Part shown: positions 33,641-42,832 of the stretch, one piece after another | Numbering within the stretch: position 1 is the stretch's first letter | How the letters are laid out: every line of letters starts with the position of its first letter | Assembly: GCF_028745515.1 (NCBI RefSeq) | Contig: NZ_JAQZSG010000001.1 | Span: 62,001 to 126,000 of the forward strand | From: Paenibacillus thermotolerans | Lineage (GTDB): Bacteria; Bacillota; Bacilli; Paenibacillales; YIM-B00363 | Reading direction: 5' to 3' | Length of the DNA stretch: 64,000 nt | The notes under the pieces: model-generated | Told to the model about the DNA's origin: nothing | Databases searched by the model: none | What the model saw: only the letters and a program-made list of their open reading frames with translations | Made by a program: the position numbers and the translations under genes

Positions 33641-35392
33641 TTATTTCAAGCTCTTCAGCGGGTAAAGGATCAAATCGACCGGCAAATTCGAACCTGCAGG
33701 CGGCGTAAATTCGATATCCAATCGATCATCCTCTCCTGTCGTACGCTTAAGCAGGTAGACGCCGCTAGCTTTGGACAACGTTCCGGAGACGGGGGCCAAA
33801 ATGAGTTGGCCGTTGATCTTTACCGGACCTTTAAAAATTCCGCCTCTCGGACGAAGCAGCACTGCCATCTTGCCCGGATTTTGGATGGAAAAATGATAGG
33901 TAACCCCGTAATTCCCTTTGTTTACCGCTTCTTTTTGTTCGAACACGTCATAACCTTTGATGAACGGCTCAAGCAGTTCATCGCCTATGGATAGCCGAAC
34001 CGGCGCAAGTAACGGCGCTCCGCCTCCGTTACCGTCGATGTATACGTCCGACGTCGGGAACGTGCCTCTTACATGATCGACATACGGCAAGCGGTTATAA
34101 CCGCCTTGCTCGAACGTCTCCAGCGAATCGTCCTTCCCCATCGCTACGAACGAGAACGTCAGCTCCCCGTCCGTCTCCAAATCGTAGAAGGTGTTCACGC
34201 CGAATGACGGCAAAAATTGCGGGAACATTTTGTATACGATCGTATCATGCGCTTTTACCGTATGGTAATCGTCGGGATCTTCGTCCAGCAAAAAATCTAC
34301 GCTGGCAATATGGCCCATTAAATTCGCCAGCGGCGACGGATTTACTTCGCCTTTATTCGTCGTCGTGATTTTTACGTCCCGATCCGAATTATTCGTCGCA
34401 AAAATGGCGAACGTGACGTTCTCCTCCATCAAGTTTTGATGGTTGGCATACAGCCTGCCTTTGCCGTTCACAGTATCTTGATACAAAATTCCCGTCTCCG
34501 TAATCAGCTCCGGGCTGTCGCTGACAAGCAGCTTGCGGCTGCTGTCATATCGAATCGTATTTTGCAGCTGCGGCAGCGCCAGCAAATCCAGGTTCGTCGT
34601 GAACGAGGAGGCGGTATTTTGATAATAAAAAGGATACTCCTGCTCCGTTAAAAACAGCTCATCGGTGATCGTGATCGTTTTCTTGAACGGATCGCTGACA
34701 TTTTGGCTCCGATCCGTTACGGTAAGGGTCACTTCGTACGTTCCCGCTTGGAAGTACGCCGGCTTTAGTCCGCTCCAGCTCTTGGTCAAGCCTTCTCCGT
34801 CGGGATCGTAGCTCAGGTCGATCGTTTCCACCGGCTCGCCGATTCGGTAAGACGGCTTCAGGAACGTATATTTCGCGACCGGCTTTGACGGATTCAAATT
34901 GTCGCCTCCGACCGGCATTTGCAAATACGATATTTCAACCTTTTTTTCGTTTCCGTAATATTGATATTTCGCTCCCATCGCGTCCGCGATCCAGCCCATT
35001 TGAACGAGCAGCTTCCCGTCCACAAACCAGGCGTACTGATCGAACGGAATTTCGGTGCCGTTCTCGAAAATACGTTTGTCCTGCTGATTAATTTCGATGT
35101 ACGAATTTTTCGTCTCCATGACGACAGTTCGGGTTTCGGCAATCCAATCCACTACAAACCCCAAAGAATCGCCCAAAAATTTGGCCGGAAGATACGTTCT
35201 CCCGTCCTTCACCTTGGCCGGAACCTCCAGCGTTACGGGCTGGTTGTTCACATACGCATCCGTGCTGTCCAAATACAGAATGACGTGCGCGGTTGTTCCG
35301 ATAACGGCGGCGCTCGCTCCCGAAACCGATGAAATCAGTAATGCTGCGGCCAATACTGCCGAAATCCATACCCTTTGTGCTCTCATTGCCAT
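33641..35392 (-). CDS. Exported protein with copper amine oxidase N-terminal-like domain
   Basis: A 583-residue secreted protein. Signal peptide 1-28 (cut near ASA-AVIG). Residues 38-155 hold the copper-amine-oxidase-N/stalk repeat (AYVNNQPVTLEVPAKVKDGRTYLPAKF and a second half), which in Bacilli is a surface domain unrelated to oxidase activity. A PKD-like beta-domain follows (about 175-245: GEGLTKSWSGLKPAYFQAGTYE), then a long unassigned beta-rich region. It probably works at the cell surface, perhaps binding wall polymers; no enzyme motif is seen. AGAGGAA lies 9 bases upstream of the chosen ATG. Confidence 0.75.
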   Translation of the reverse strand: MAMRAQRVWISAVLAAALLISSVSGASAAVIGTTAHVILYLDSTDAYVNNQPVTLEVPAKVKDGRTYLPAKFLGDSLGFVVDWIAETRTVVMETKNSYIEINQQDKRIFENGTEIPFDQYAWFVDGKLLVQMGWIADAMGAKYQYYGNEKKVEISYLQMPVGGDNLNPSKPVAKYTFLKPSYRIGEPVETIDLSYDPDGEGLTKSWSGLKPAYFQAGTYEVTLTVTDRSQNVSDPFKKTITITDELFLTEQEYPFYYQNTASSFTTNLDLLALPQLQNTIRYDSSRKLLVSDSPELITETGILYQDTVNGKGRLYANHQNLMEENVTFAIFATNNSDRDVKITTTNKGEVNPSPLANLMGHIASVDFLLDEDPDDYHTVKAHDTIVYKMFPQFLPSFGVNTFYDLETDGELTFSFVAMGKDDSLETFEQGGYNRLPYVDHVRGTFPTSDVYIDGNGGGAPLLAPVRLSIGDELLEPFIKGYDVFEQKEAVNKGNYGVTYHFSIQNPGKMAVLLRPRGGIFKGPVKINGQLILAPVSGTLSKASGVYLLKRTTGEDDRLDIEFTPPAGSNLPVDLILYPLKSLK

Positions 35393-35500
35393 TGTTGAAG
35401 GTTCCTCTCTCCTCTTTATTTTGACACCATGAACTTAGACGCAGGGGGCGGCGGAAAAGTTTTACATTTTTAAGGAAAAATTTTTGCGCAACAATTCGTA

Positions 35501-35529
35501 CAAAAAAATCCCGATCATTGACCGGGATT
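35501..35529 (-). terminator. Terminator of the SLH-GH18 gene
   Basis: AAATCCCG and CGGGATTT form the stem; a run of seven A at 35502-35508 gives the leftward U-tract. It overlaps the stop codon. Confidence 0.8.
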
Positions 35530-37146
35530 TCCAACTGCCTCTTTCATCATGCTCCAATCTTGTTCCGTAACGGTGCCCATCCTCCAGAGCGAAACGCCCT
35601 TCAAGCCGAAATATTTCGCGAGCCAAAGCTTCATTCGAATGCTTTCCGAGTCTTCGTACCATATCGTGTGCCGATTCGCCGCGTCGTCCGTGTACGTAAT
35701 TCGGTTTAAGAAATACGGATAAGCGAATGACGATTCCGTCCCCGGCATCGACAGCCTTTGTTCGACCAGATCGGGAGACGGACCCGCGGTTTTTACCGCT
35801 CCGTCTGCGGATTGAATCCATTGATTGGCCTGCTTGGAGATGCCGAGTATGATTTTTTCCTTCGGTATGAGCTTCACCGCTTCCGCAACCGTTTCGCCGA
35901 CGAGCGGCAGCGGCGCCGAAGGCAGCATGCTCTTCCAATCCGTAAAATCGTGTGCCATCAGAACGACTTCGTCGGCAAGGGCGCCGATCTGATTGTAATC
36001 GTAGCCTTTATACCAGAACGACGGCTGCACGGCGACCGACAGCTTGCGTTCCCCGACCGTTTGCTTGACTTTCTCCAGCAGCCGAACGAAATCACCGCTC
36101 CGTTCCGCTTCTTTCAGCCCTTCAAAGTCGATCAGCACGCCGGAATATCCGAAGCGCGAATCGTCCATGACGGCGGAAAGCGACCGCAGGAACGAATCGA
36201 TGGCCGGCTCATCCTGCAAAAATAATCCGAGGTCGTTGTCCGCGTAATACACCATGAGCAGCTTTTCGACGTTATGCCGGTCAGCCGTCTCGATCACTTC
36301 TTCCCAGCCTGCGGACGGAAGCTTGAATTCCGTCGTTTGCATATTGACCTCGGCCGCGCCGCTGCCGTTATATTCGAGGTGCGACCAACCGGTGATCATT
36401 TGGTCCAGCAGCTCCGTTCTACCGAGGTTTCGGTAGGAGTCAAACGCGTAAAAGCCGCTGACCGCCAAATCGGTCCCTTCGGTTCTCGTATCGATCAGCC
36501 TGCGAATGATGGCCGCCGCTTCTTTGCGGGAAACCGGCTCCTTCGGTCTGAGCTTGCCGTCCGCGTCGCCTTGCATGATCCCGTGCTTCTTCGTCAAGTA
36601 TACGAGCGGCAGCACCTCTTCCCTGACGGAGGAATGATCGGCGAACATCCCGCCGCTTTGCGCTTGCTCCCAGCCGTCGATCCATTGCGCTTGCTCCTCC
36701 TGCGAAAGCTGCTTGAGCAAGTAACTCCCCGCCACGACGGCGACTTCCTCGCGAGTCATAGTTTGTGCCGGATAAAATTTGTCGTTTTCTATTAACTTAT
36801 CGATAATTCCGTACTGATAGGCTGCGGAAACGTACGGATACGCCCAGCCGGTTTCAGCCACATCCCGAATCGGCGGCTTGCCGTCCGGCGACGCTTCCAA
36901 ATTCATCGATACGGTCAGCATCTTAATCAAAGCGTCTCTGGACACCCACGCATCCGGGCGCAGCGTACCGTCGGGATACCCCGAAAGCACCCCGACGGCG
37001 GTCAGGAGGTAGATGCTTTCTTCCGACCAATTCCCCTGCGGCACATCTTTAAAGGGCGTTAAACGAGATTGATAGGCAAACGCACCTGTCGCATGGGTGA
37101 AAAACAGAAGCAGCAGCGCCCCTGCGATTGCAATCTTTTTCATCAT
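35515..37146 (-). CDS. Surface glycoside hydrolase GH18 with S-layer homology domains
   Basis: A 543-residue exported protein. Signal peptide 1-24; three SLH repeats at about 30-75, 90-150 and 165-225 (FKDVPQGNWSEESIYLL, DVAETGWAYPYVSAA and VYLTKKHGIMQGDADGKLRP mark them), which attach it to the wall; then a GH18 barrel related to the YaaH/SleL group. The catalytic acidic motif is GVLIDFEGL with Glu as the proton donor. The likely target is peptidoglycan or chitin-like glycan. It follows the other surface-protein gene's promoter region on the same strand. Confidence 0.85.
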   Translation of the reverse strand: MMKKIAIAGALLLLFFTHATGAFAYQSRLTPFKDVPQGNWSEESIYLLTAVGVLSGYPDGTLRPDAWVSRDALIKMLTVSMNLEASPDGKPPIRDVAETGWAYPYVSAAYQYGIIDKLIENDKFYPAQTMTREEVAVVAGSYLLKQLSQEEQAQWIDGWEQAQSGGMFADHSSVREEVLPLVYLTKKHGIMQGDADGKLRPKEPVSRKEAAAIIRRLIDTRTEGTDLAVSGFYAFDSYRNLGRTELLDQMITGWSHLEYNGSGAAEVNMQTTEFKLPSAGWEEVIETADRHNVEKLLMVYYADNDLGLFLQDEPAIDSFLRSLSAVMDDSRFGYSGVLIDFEGLKEAERSGDFVRLLEKVKQTVGERKLSVAVQPSFWYKGYDYNQIGALADEVVLMAHDFTDWKSMLPSAPLPLVGETVAEAVKLIPKEKIILGISKQANQWIQSADGAVKTAGPSPDLVEQRLSMPGTESSFAYPYFLNRITYTDDAANRHTIWYEDSESIRMKLWLAKYFGLKGVSLWRMGTVTEQDWSMMKEAVGNPGQ

Positions 37147-37199
37147 ATAGCTCCTCTCTCTCTATTTGTTCGATTCGCAAACACTAATTACTAATTATA

Positions 37200-37233
37200 G
37201 CAAAAGAGGATGCCCTTAGGACACCCTCTTCTT
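37200..37233 (-). terminator. Terminator of the small cysteine protein gene
   Basis: AAGAGG...CCTCTT with an inner GTCC/GGGC-type stem, ending leftward in CTCTTTTGCT; begins 9 bases after the stop. Confidence 0.6.
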
Positions 37234-37241
37234 AGCTATTG

Positions 37242-37445
37242 CTAGGAATGCATCTTATAAGCCGTCAAAATGCACGGCACTCCGTTCCCGACCGCTCCCG
37301 GCTGCTCCATCTGCTCCATATACCGGATGCCTCTGGCACACTGCTGTTTGCACACGCTGCACGTATCCGAGGTTACGATTTTCATATATAGCTGATTTTT
37401 ATTATGTGCCGGGACGTCTCTGCTTCGTATTTTTTTGCCTGCCAT
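37242..37445 (-). CDS. Small cysteine-containing protein
   Basis: A 67-residue basic protein. Cysteines are arranged C-x2-C-x3-C (CSVCKQQC) plus one near the C-terminus (GVPCILT), suggesting metal binding. Starts at the ATG at 37445 directly behind GGAGGGGAT; an in-frame start four codons upstream lacks a binding site. Likely conserved in Paenibacillaceae, function unknown. Confidence 0.65.
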   Translation of the reverse strand: MAGKKIRSRDVPAHNKNQLYMKIVTSDTCSVCKQQCARGIRYMEQMEQPGAVGNGVPCILTAYKMHS

Positions 37446-37550
37446 ATCCCCTCCCACCTACCTCTCCCTAGGCAAACAGTTCGTCACTGTTACTGCTAAG
37501 GTATGAAGGTTTGCGTTAGATGGTGTAAGGCTAGGAAGTCGCCATGCTTT

Positions 37551-38009
37551 CTAATGCGCGGCGCTCCCGTCGATATGAAACGAATAATGGCCGATGCCTA
37601 TGCGCAAACAATCCTCATATCCGTCCGGTTTATGTCCGGCGTATACGGACTGCAGGAGCAGCGTCCTGTCCAGCATCCCCTTGAAGCTTAACTCGAATCC
37701 GTAACCGTTCATCGGCTCTCCGATCGTTCTCGCCTGAATGATTTGCCGGCCTTCAAATATATGCAAAGGCTCGTAGGCGATCGTAACGATCTCGTCTTGT
37801 ATTCTTGGCGCAATTTCCAAGGTAAGCAAGTCTGAGCCGATCGAGCAGTATACTTCAAGCACAAAGCCTTCAAAATGCAAAAATGCGGTATGGATTTCCG
37901 GAGGCTCGACATGCAAAGAAATATGTTTCACGACTTCGCCTTCGATGTCTTTAAGGATCATACGGTTTCTCTCATGGACCGACTGATTTTCATTCACAAA
38001 ATTTTCCAT
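37551..38009 (-). CDS. Hypothetical protein
   Basis: A 152-residue soluble protein of alternating beta-strands (VKHISLHVEPPEIHTAFLHF; FVLEVYCSIGSDLLTLEIAP). No signal peptide or known motif. ACGGAGGTG before the ATG supports translation. Family not recognised. Confidence 0.6.
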   Translation of the reverse strand: MENFVNENQSVHERNRMILKDIEGEVVKHISLHVEPPEIHTAFLHFEGFVLEVYCSIGSDLLTLEIAPRIQDEIVTIAYEPLHIFEGRQIIQARTIGEPMNGYGFELSFKGMLDRTLLLQSVYAGHKPDGYEDCLRIGIGHYSFHIDGSAAH

Positions 38010-38167
38010 GCCGCACCTCCGTAAGCCTCTATCAAACTATTACCTATCTTATACCATTTCCCTTTCTTTTTTTCCATCTTTTTCACTGATTTCTACGAAC
38101 CTAGTACGCATGGCAAACATTACATTGCCCCCTATCAAACTTTAAGTGTTACAATGATTCACGTTAA

Positions 38168-38289
38168 AAAATAAAGGCCGAAGCTTTGACAAAAGCGCGG
38201 GGGAAAACATTATTTTTGGGGTGAAGCCGCGAAAGCGGCCGGGTGATTGCTCTTTGACCCGAATCCGTCAGCTAACCTCGCAGGCCGTA
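38168..38289 (+). promoter_or_regulatory. Cyclic di-AMP riboswitch (ydaO/yuaA class)
   Basis: The leader contains the hallmark elements in order: GGCCGAAGCTTTGAC, GCGCGGGGGAA, TTTTGGGGTGAA, a short GCCGC/GCGGC hairpin, and the near-invariant CTCTTTGACCCGAATCCGTC followed by AGCTAACCTCGCAGGC. This class senses cyclic di-AMP and often controls wall hydrolases and ion transport. The 3' end lies only about 18 bases before the start codon and no terminator hairpin is seen between, so control may act on translation. Confidence 0.9.
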
Positions 38290-38306
38290 TAAAGGAGAGA
38301 TATTTC

Positions 38307-38924
38307 ATGCGGTTCACGTTTAAGAAGTCTGTTTTGATCGGAGCTCTTGCCGTCAGCATGCTGGCAGGTGCCACGGCTGCGTCCGCTGCGACATCGTACA
38401 CCGTATCTTATAACGATACGATGTGGAAAATTTCCCAAAAGTACGGAGTCAGCCTCTCTTCGCTCATTAAGGCGAACCCGCAAATTTCTAACCCGAGCAA
38501 CATTTGGCCGGGTTTACGTATAAACATTCCGACTACCGGCGTTACTACAGCAACTTCGTCCTACGCAAGCCAAGTCGTCACGCTCGTAAATCAAGAACGG
38601 GCCAAAGCGGGATTAAAGCCGCTCGCGCAAGATAGCGCGCTGTCCGTGATGGCGCTCGATAAAGCGAAGGACATGTACAACAACAATTATTTCAGCCACA
38701 CGTCTCCGTCGTACGGTTCCCCATTCAATATGATGAACCTGTATGGAATCCGTTATACGTACGCGGGCGAAAACATTGCTAAAGGACAGCGCACGCCCCA
38801 AGAAGTGATGAACGCTTGGATGAACAGCTCCGGTCACCGTCAAAATATTTTAAGCCCGAACTATACGACGATCGGTGTCAGCCACTACAACGGCGTTTGG
38901 GTTCAAGAGTTTATAGCTAGATAA
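38307..38924 (+). CDS. Secreted LysM-CAP domain protein (YkwD-like)
   Basis: A 205-residue exported protein. Signal peptide 1-28; LysM peptidoglycan-binding domain (about 31-74: YTVSYNDTMWKISQKYGVSL); CAP/SCP domain (85-205) with VNQERAKAGLKPL, FSHTSPSYGSP, GENIAKG and SSGHRQNIL, the histidines and acidic residues being the cavity set of the family. Start 38307 has AAGGAGAGA at the right spacing. Expression is governed by a cyclic di-AMP riboswitch, which links it to wall homeostasis. Bacterial CAP proteins of this type are often germination or spore proteins; their chemistry is unsettled. Confidence 0.9.
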   Translation: MRFTFKKSVLIGALAVSMLAGATAASAATSYTVSYNDTMWKISQKYGVSLSSLIKANPQISNPSNIWPGLRINIPTTGVTTATSSYASQVVTLVNQERAKAGLKPLAQDSALSVMALDKAKDMYNNNYFSHTSPSYGSPFNMMNLYGIRYTYAGENIAKGQRTPQEVMNAWMNSSGHRQNILSPNYTTIGVSHYNGVWVQEFIAR

Positions 38925-38933
38925 CATGCAAAA

Positions 38934-38962
38934 AATCCGGGGGAATTCCCCGGATTTTTTTT
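38934..38962. terminator. Terminator after the LysM-CAP gene
   Basis: AAAATCCGGGG and CCCCGGATTTT form a strong stem with GAATT loop, followed by a T-run. It also serves the converging sigma factor gene. Confidence 0.88.
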
Positions 38963-39524
38963 ATCCTGTTTCATGGCTCGCCATTTGCCGCCGAATGTTT
39001 CGAAGGCCGTACCGAATAAGCGATTTGACCGAACCGACCGGCCGATTTAGCCGCTCGGCCAGCTCCCGATGAGTCCGCTCCTCGAAATACGATCCGTACA
39101 CCGCTTGCCTCTGAGGAGCGGGAATGCTCATAATCGCTTGATGCAGCCTCTCCCGTATCAATTGGGAGGCGACCGTATCTTCCACCGGCTCGTAAAGGGC
39201 GGCCGGCAGTTCATAATAATGTTCAAGCTGCTCCATCCGAATCCGCCGCTTACGCCGGAGACGGTCAAGGCAGCGGGATTTCGTCTTCACCGCAAGCCAA
39301 GCTTCGACACTGCCCCGCCCCGGATCGAACTGATCCATCTTCTCCAGCGCCTCCATGAAGACATCCTGACAAATGTCTTCCGCTTCCGCCCGATTGGAGG
39401 TGAGGCGCAATGCAATGCGATAAACGAAGTCCGAGTAGATTGCATAAAAGCTTTCGAACGCAGAAAGAGACCCGCCGGCATTCGGTTCGAGAGGCTCCAA
39501 TTCGTCACGCTTGATCACTTTCAT
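38961..39524 (-). CDS. RNA polymerase sigma factor, ECF type
   Basis: A 187-residue sigma-70 family factor. Region 2 has NRAEAEDICQDVFMEAL and AWLAVKTKSRCLDRLRRKRR; region 4 has IPAPQRQAVYGSYFEERTHRELAERLNRPVGSVK..IRYGL. No sigma-3 domain. Start codons at 39524 (ATG) or 39518 (GTG) are both close to AGAGGTGG; the GTG has better spacing. No anti-sigma gene follows. It is divergent from the NEW3-ABC operon, a likely target or co-regulated unit. Confidence 0.85.
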   Translation of the reverse strand: MKVIKRDELEPLEPNAGGSLSAFESFYAIYSDFVYRIALRLTSNRAEAEDICQDVFMEALEKMDQFDPGRGSVEAWLAVKTKSRCLDRLRRKRRIRMEQLEHYYELPAALYEPVEDTVASQLIRERLHQAIMSIPAPQRQAVYGSYFEERTHRELAERLNRPVGSVKSLIRYGLRNIRRQMASHETG

Positions 39525-39704
39525 CCACCTCTGCAGTATTGTTTTCACCTCCTTTTTTATCAGAAATGAGTTGATTAAAAAAGCGTTTTCGGCCATTTTA
39601 AGCTTCTATTAAGCGAATTTTTATGTTCCTTTAATCTCGGTTATAAATCTATTTCACCCTCCCGTTCGTAACCAAGATGAAATAAAAAACAGGAGGGGTT
39701 ATTC

Positions 39705-40859
39705 ATGTCGAGTACATGGAAAAAGACGGTTTGCATCATGCTTATTTTGTTGCTCGGGACTGCGTCGCTTGCTTGGACGCCGGCGAGCGCCGCGGGGGAA
39801 ATTACACTGTTTACGCCTTACAAACATATTTCCGTCCCGCCGGGAGAAACGATCAATTACTCGATCGACATGCTGAACAACACCGGCCAAATGCAAAGCG
39901 CCCCGATTCGCGTATCGGGTCTCCCCGCGGATTGGGAATATAAAATTACTGCGGGGTCTTGGGAAGTGAAGGAGCTTTCCGTGAAGGGCGGAGAAACGCA
40001 GTCATTGCAAATCGAGGTTGACGTGCCGCTGCAGGTGCAGAAGGGCGAATACCGCTTCACCGTTGAAGCCGGCAGCCTTGCGTCTTTGCCGTTAACCGTC
40101 AATGTTTCGGAAACCGGCACGTACAAAAGCGAATTGACGGTTGACCAGCCGAATATGGAAGGAAACGCCGATTCCAATTTCAATTATCGGCTTGATCTTC
40201 GCAACCGAACCGGCGAAAAACAATTGTATGCGCTGACTTCGGAGGCGGAACGCGGTTGGGACGTCGTATTTAAGGTCGGCGGCACGCAGGCTACTTCGGC
40301 CAGTGTCGAACCGAACTCAACGCAATCGGTCAATGTCGACATTACGCCGCCGGAAGGAATTACGGAAGGAACCTATACGATTCCGATTAAGGCGAATGCG
40401 GGCTCCACCTCCGCCGAGACGGAGCTGGAGGTTGTCATTACCGGCAAATACGCAATGCAGTTGACGACGCCTAAAGGGCTGCTTAGCGCGGATGTGAATG
40501 CCGGAGGGAAAACGAAAGTGGAGCTGGAAGTGCGCAATACGGGAACCACCGCTTTGAAAGACGTAGCGCTTGATTATACGGCTCCGATCGGTTGGGAAGT
40601 GACGTTCGATAAAAAGACGATCGACTCGATCGAACCGGGTCAAACCGGCAAGGTGACCGCTACGCTGAAGGCAAGCGACAAAGCGATTCCCGGCGACTAT
40701 GTAACTAGCATTACTGCAAGAACCCCGGAGGTTTCCTCCAGCGCAGACTTTAGAATTGCCGTGAAAACATCGATTTTGTGGGGATGGCTTGGCATTCTCA
40801 TCATTGTGTGCGTGTTTGGGGGCATCTATTATCTGTTCCGCAAATACGGGAGGCGCTAA
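39705..40859 (+). CDS. Exported NEW3-domain protein anchored by a C-terminal helix
   Basis: A 384-residue protein: signal peptide 1-29, then three immunoglobulin-like NEW3 (alpha-galactosidase-associated) domains at about 32-135, 140-245 and 250-355 (each with PPGETINY / NSTQSVNVDITPPEG-like segments), and a membrane helix at 359-377 followed by RKYGRR. So the domains face outside. Its stop overlaps the start of an ABC ATPase gene, and a permease follows: this trio recurs in Bacilli, suggesting the exposed domain is part of an ABC-2-type transporter. Function unknown. Confidence 0.8.
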   Translation: MSSTWKKTVCIMLILLLGTASLAWTPASAAGEITLFTPYKHISVPPGETINYSIDMLNNTGQMQSAPIRVSGLPADWEYKITAGSWEVKELSVKGGETQSLQIEVDVPLQVQKGEYRFTVEAGSLASLPLTVNVSETGTYKSELTVDQPNMEGNADSNFNYRLDLRNRTGEKQLYALTSEAERGWDVVFKVGGTQATSASVEPNSTQSVNVDITPPEGITEGTYTIPIKANAGSTSAETELEVVITGKYAMQLTTPKGLLSADVNAGGKTKVELEVRNTGTTALKDVALDYTAPIGWEVTFDKKTIDSIEPGQTGKVTATLKASDKAIPGDYVTSITARTPEVSSSADFRIAVKTSILWGWLGILIIVCVFGGIYYLFRKYGRR

Positions 40860-40861
40860 TG

Positions 40862-41809
40862 ATGAGCGAGCCCATTATCGAGCTGAAGAGCGTCACGAAA
40901 AAATACGGCGATTTCACGGCAGTCGATCGATTGACGCTTACGATCAACCGCGGGGAAGTATTCGGTCTTCTCGGACCGAACGGAGCCGGCAAATCGACGA
41001 CGATTCTCATGATGCTCGGCCTGACGGAGCCTTACTCGGGCAGCGTGCAGGTATGCGGCATCGATTCTACGCGCCAGCCGATTCAGGTGAAGCGCAGAGT
41101 CGGTTATTTGCCCGACGACGTCGGCTTTTACGAAGATTTGAGCGGCTTGGAAAACTTGATTTTCACCGCCAAGCTGAACCGGATCCCCGAATCGGAAGCG
41201 AGAAGCAAGGCGCTTGAACTGCTGGAGCGTGTCGGCTTGAAGGATGACGCCGAAAAAAGAGCCGGCGCTTATTCCCGCGGGATGCGGCAGCGGCTCGGTC
41301 TCGCGGATGTCCTGATCAAGGACCCCGAGGTCATTATTCTTGACGAACCGACGCTCGGGATCGACCCGAAGGGCGTTTCCGAACTGCTGGAGCTGATTCG
41401 CAGGCTGAGCACCGAGCTTCATATTACCGTCTTGCTCTCCTCGCATCATCTGCATCAAGTGCAGGAAATTTGCGATCGGGTCGGACTGTTCGTCAAAGGA
41501 AAGCTTGTTGCGGTAGGAACCGTCGCCGAGCTGTCGGAAAGCTTATTCAAGGATGAGCCGATCTCGATCGAGCTTTCGGCGGCTCCCGTCACCGACAAAC
41601 TGTTGGATGAGCTGCATGCTCTAGACGGAGTGATCCGTCTGCACTCCGATGCGGAGAATATTCGCCTCCAGTGCAAGCACGATATTTCCGGCAAGCTTGC
41701 AAAGTGCGTAATCGACAGCGGAGCCGAACTGCATTCCTTGCATAAGAAATCGTACGGCTTGGACGAAATTTATCACCGGTACTTCGAAGGCGGTGAATCT
41801 CATGCGTGA
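40862..41809 (+). CDS. ABC transporter ATP-binding protein (ABC-2 type)
   Basis: A 315-residue ATPase. Walker A GPNGAGKST, signature YSRGMRQRLGLA, Walker B VIILDEPTLG, switch His in LLSSHHL; a C-terminal regulatory extension follows residue 220. Two adjacent ATGs (40859 and 40862) both fit; the second has better spacing from GGGAGG, and the first overlaps the previous stop (TAATG). It pairs with the permease that begins inside its 3' end. Confidence 0.88.
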   Translation: MSEPIIELKSVTKKYGDFTAVDRLTLTINRGEVFGLLGPNGAGKSTTILMMLGLTEPYSGSVQVCGIDSTRQPIQVKRRVGYLPDDVGFYEDLSGLENLIFTAKLNRIPESEARSKALELLERVGLKDDAEKRAGAYSRGMRQRLGLADVLIKDPEVIILDEPTLGIDPKGVSELLELIRRLSTELHITVLLSSHHLHQVQEICDRVGLFVKGKLVAVGTVAELSESLFKDEPISIELSAAPVTDKLLDELHALDGVIRLHSDAENIRLQCKHDISGKLAKCVIDSGAELHSLHKKSYGLDEIYHRYFEGGESHA

Positions 41810-42773
41810 GTCGAAACTCGTGCATCCGTTTTGGACCATCGTAGTGAAAGAAATCGGCGACCACGTCAGAAGCTGGCGTTTTATCATACTGCTCGCCATC
41901 ATCGCATTGACGTGTCTCGGTTCGTTATATTCCGCGCTAATGGCGATCCGGGGCGCGGCCGGCTCCGACGATGCGGATACCGCGTTCTTCTTTCTGAAGC
42001 TGTTTACCGTTTCGAGCTCGGGCACGCCGCTCCCGTCCTTTATTACGTTCGTAAGCTTTCTCGGTCCGCTGCTCGGCATCGGCTTGGGCTTCGATGCGGT
42101 CAATTCGGAGCGGAGCAAAGGCACCCTCAGCCGGATTATGTCCCAGCCGATTCATCGAGACTACTTGTTGAACGCGAAGTTTACGGCCGGATTGATCGTT
42201 ATTTCGGTCATGTTCGGCGCGCTAATGCTTCTGATCATGGGACTCGGTTTGCTGATGCTCGGCATCCCTCCGACTCCGGAGGAATTTATCCGGATGCTGG
42301 CGTTCTGGGTGTTAACCGTTTGCTACGTCGCGTTTTGGTTAAATTTATCGATTTTGTTTTCCGTTCGGTTTCGCCAGCCGGCTACTTCGGCACTCGGCGG
42401 CATTGCGGTCTGGCTGTTCTTCAGCATTTTCTTCTCGCTCATTATTAATTTGATCGCAAGCGGCACAAAACCCGGCGAGTCGGCAGGCACCGCAGCCATC
42501 CTATGGCACAGCCAGTTCATCAGCTTCCTCAACCGGCTTTCGCCCAGCCAATTGTTCAGCGAAGCCACCACGACGCTGCTGATGCCGTCAATCAGAACTT
42601 TAAGCTCTTTTTTAACAACGGAGCAAGTATTGGGAGCCATTCCCGGCCCGCTGCCGGTCACTCAAAGCCTGCTGCTGGTATGGCCGCAAATTACTTGTTT
42701 GGTCGCCGCCACCGTCATCTGCTTCGCGATCACCTATATGGTGTTCATGAGGCAGGAAATCCGATCCAGATAA
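41802..42773 (+). CDS. ABC-2 type transporter permease
   Basis: A 323-residue membrane protein with six predicted helices (near residues 33-52, 76-97, 125-155, 165-190, 200-222, 290-315) and the SERSKGTLSRIMSQPIHRDYLLNAK motif region (E-x-x-x-G-T) typical of ABC-2 permeases. The chosen ATG overlaps the ATPase stop by 8 bases and has AAGGCGG upstream. Works with the ATPase and, by operon, the NEW3 protein. Confidence 0.85.
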   Translation: MRESKLVHPFWTIVVKEIGDHVRSWRFIILLAIIALTCLGSLYSALMAIRGAAGSDDADTAFFFLKLFTVSSSGTPLPSFITFVSFLGPLLGIGLGFDAVNSERSKGTLSRIMSQPIHRDYLLNAKFTAGLIVISVMFGALMLLIMGLGLLMLGIPPTPEEFIRMLAFWVLTVCYVAFWLNLSILFSVRFRQPATSALGGIAVWLFFSIFFSLIINLIASGTKPGESAGTAAILWHSQFISFLNRLSPSQLFSEATTTLLMPSIRTLSSFLTTEQVLGAIPGPLPVTQSLLLVWPQITCLVAATVICFAITYMVFMRQEIRSR

Positions 42774-42778
42774 CGAAA

Positions 42779-42824
42779 AAAATCCTGCGCCTTTCTTTGC
42801 AAAGGCAGCGGGATTTTTGTTTGC
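42779..42824. terminator. Terminator after the NEW3-ABC operon
   Basis: AAATCCTGCGCCTTT and AAAGGCAGCGGGATTT form a long stem with one mismatch pair, ending in TTTTTG rightward and A-rich leftward. Confidence 0.85.
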
Positions 42825-42832
42825 TCTCTTTA

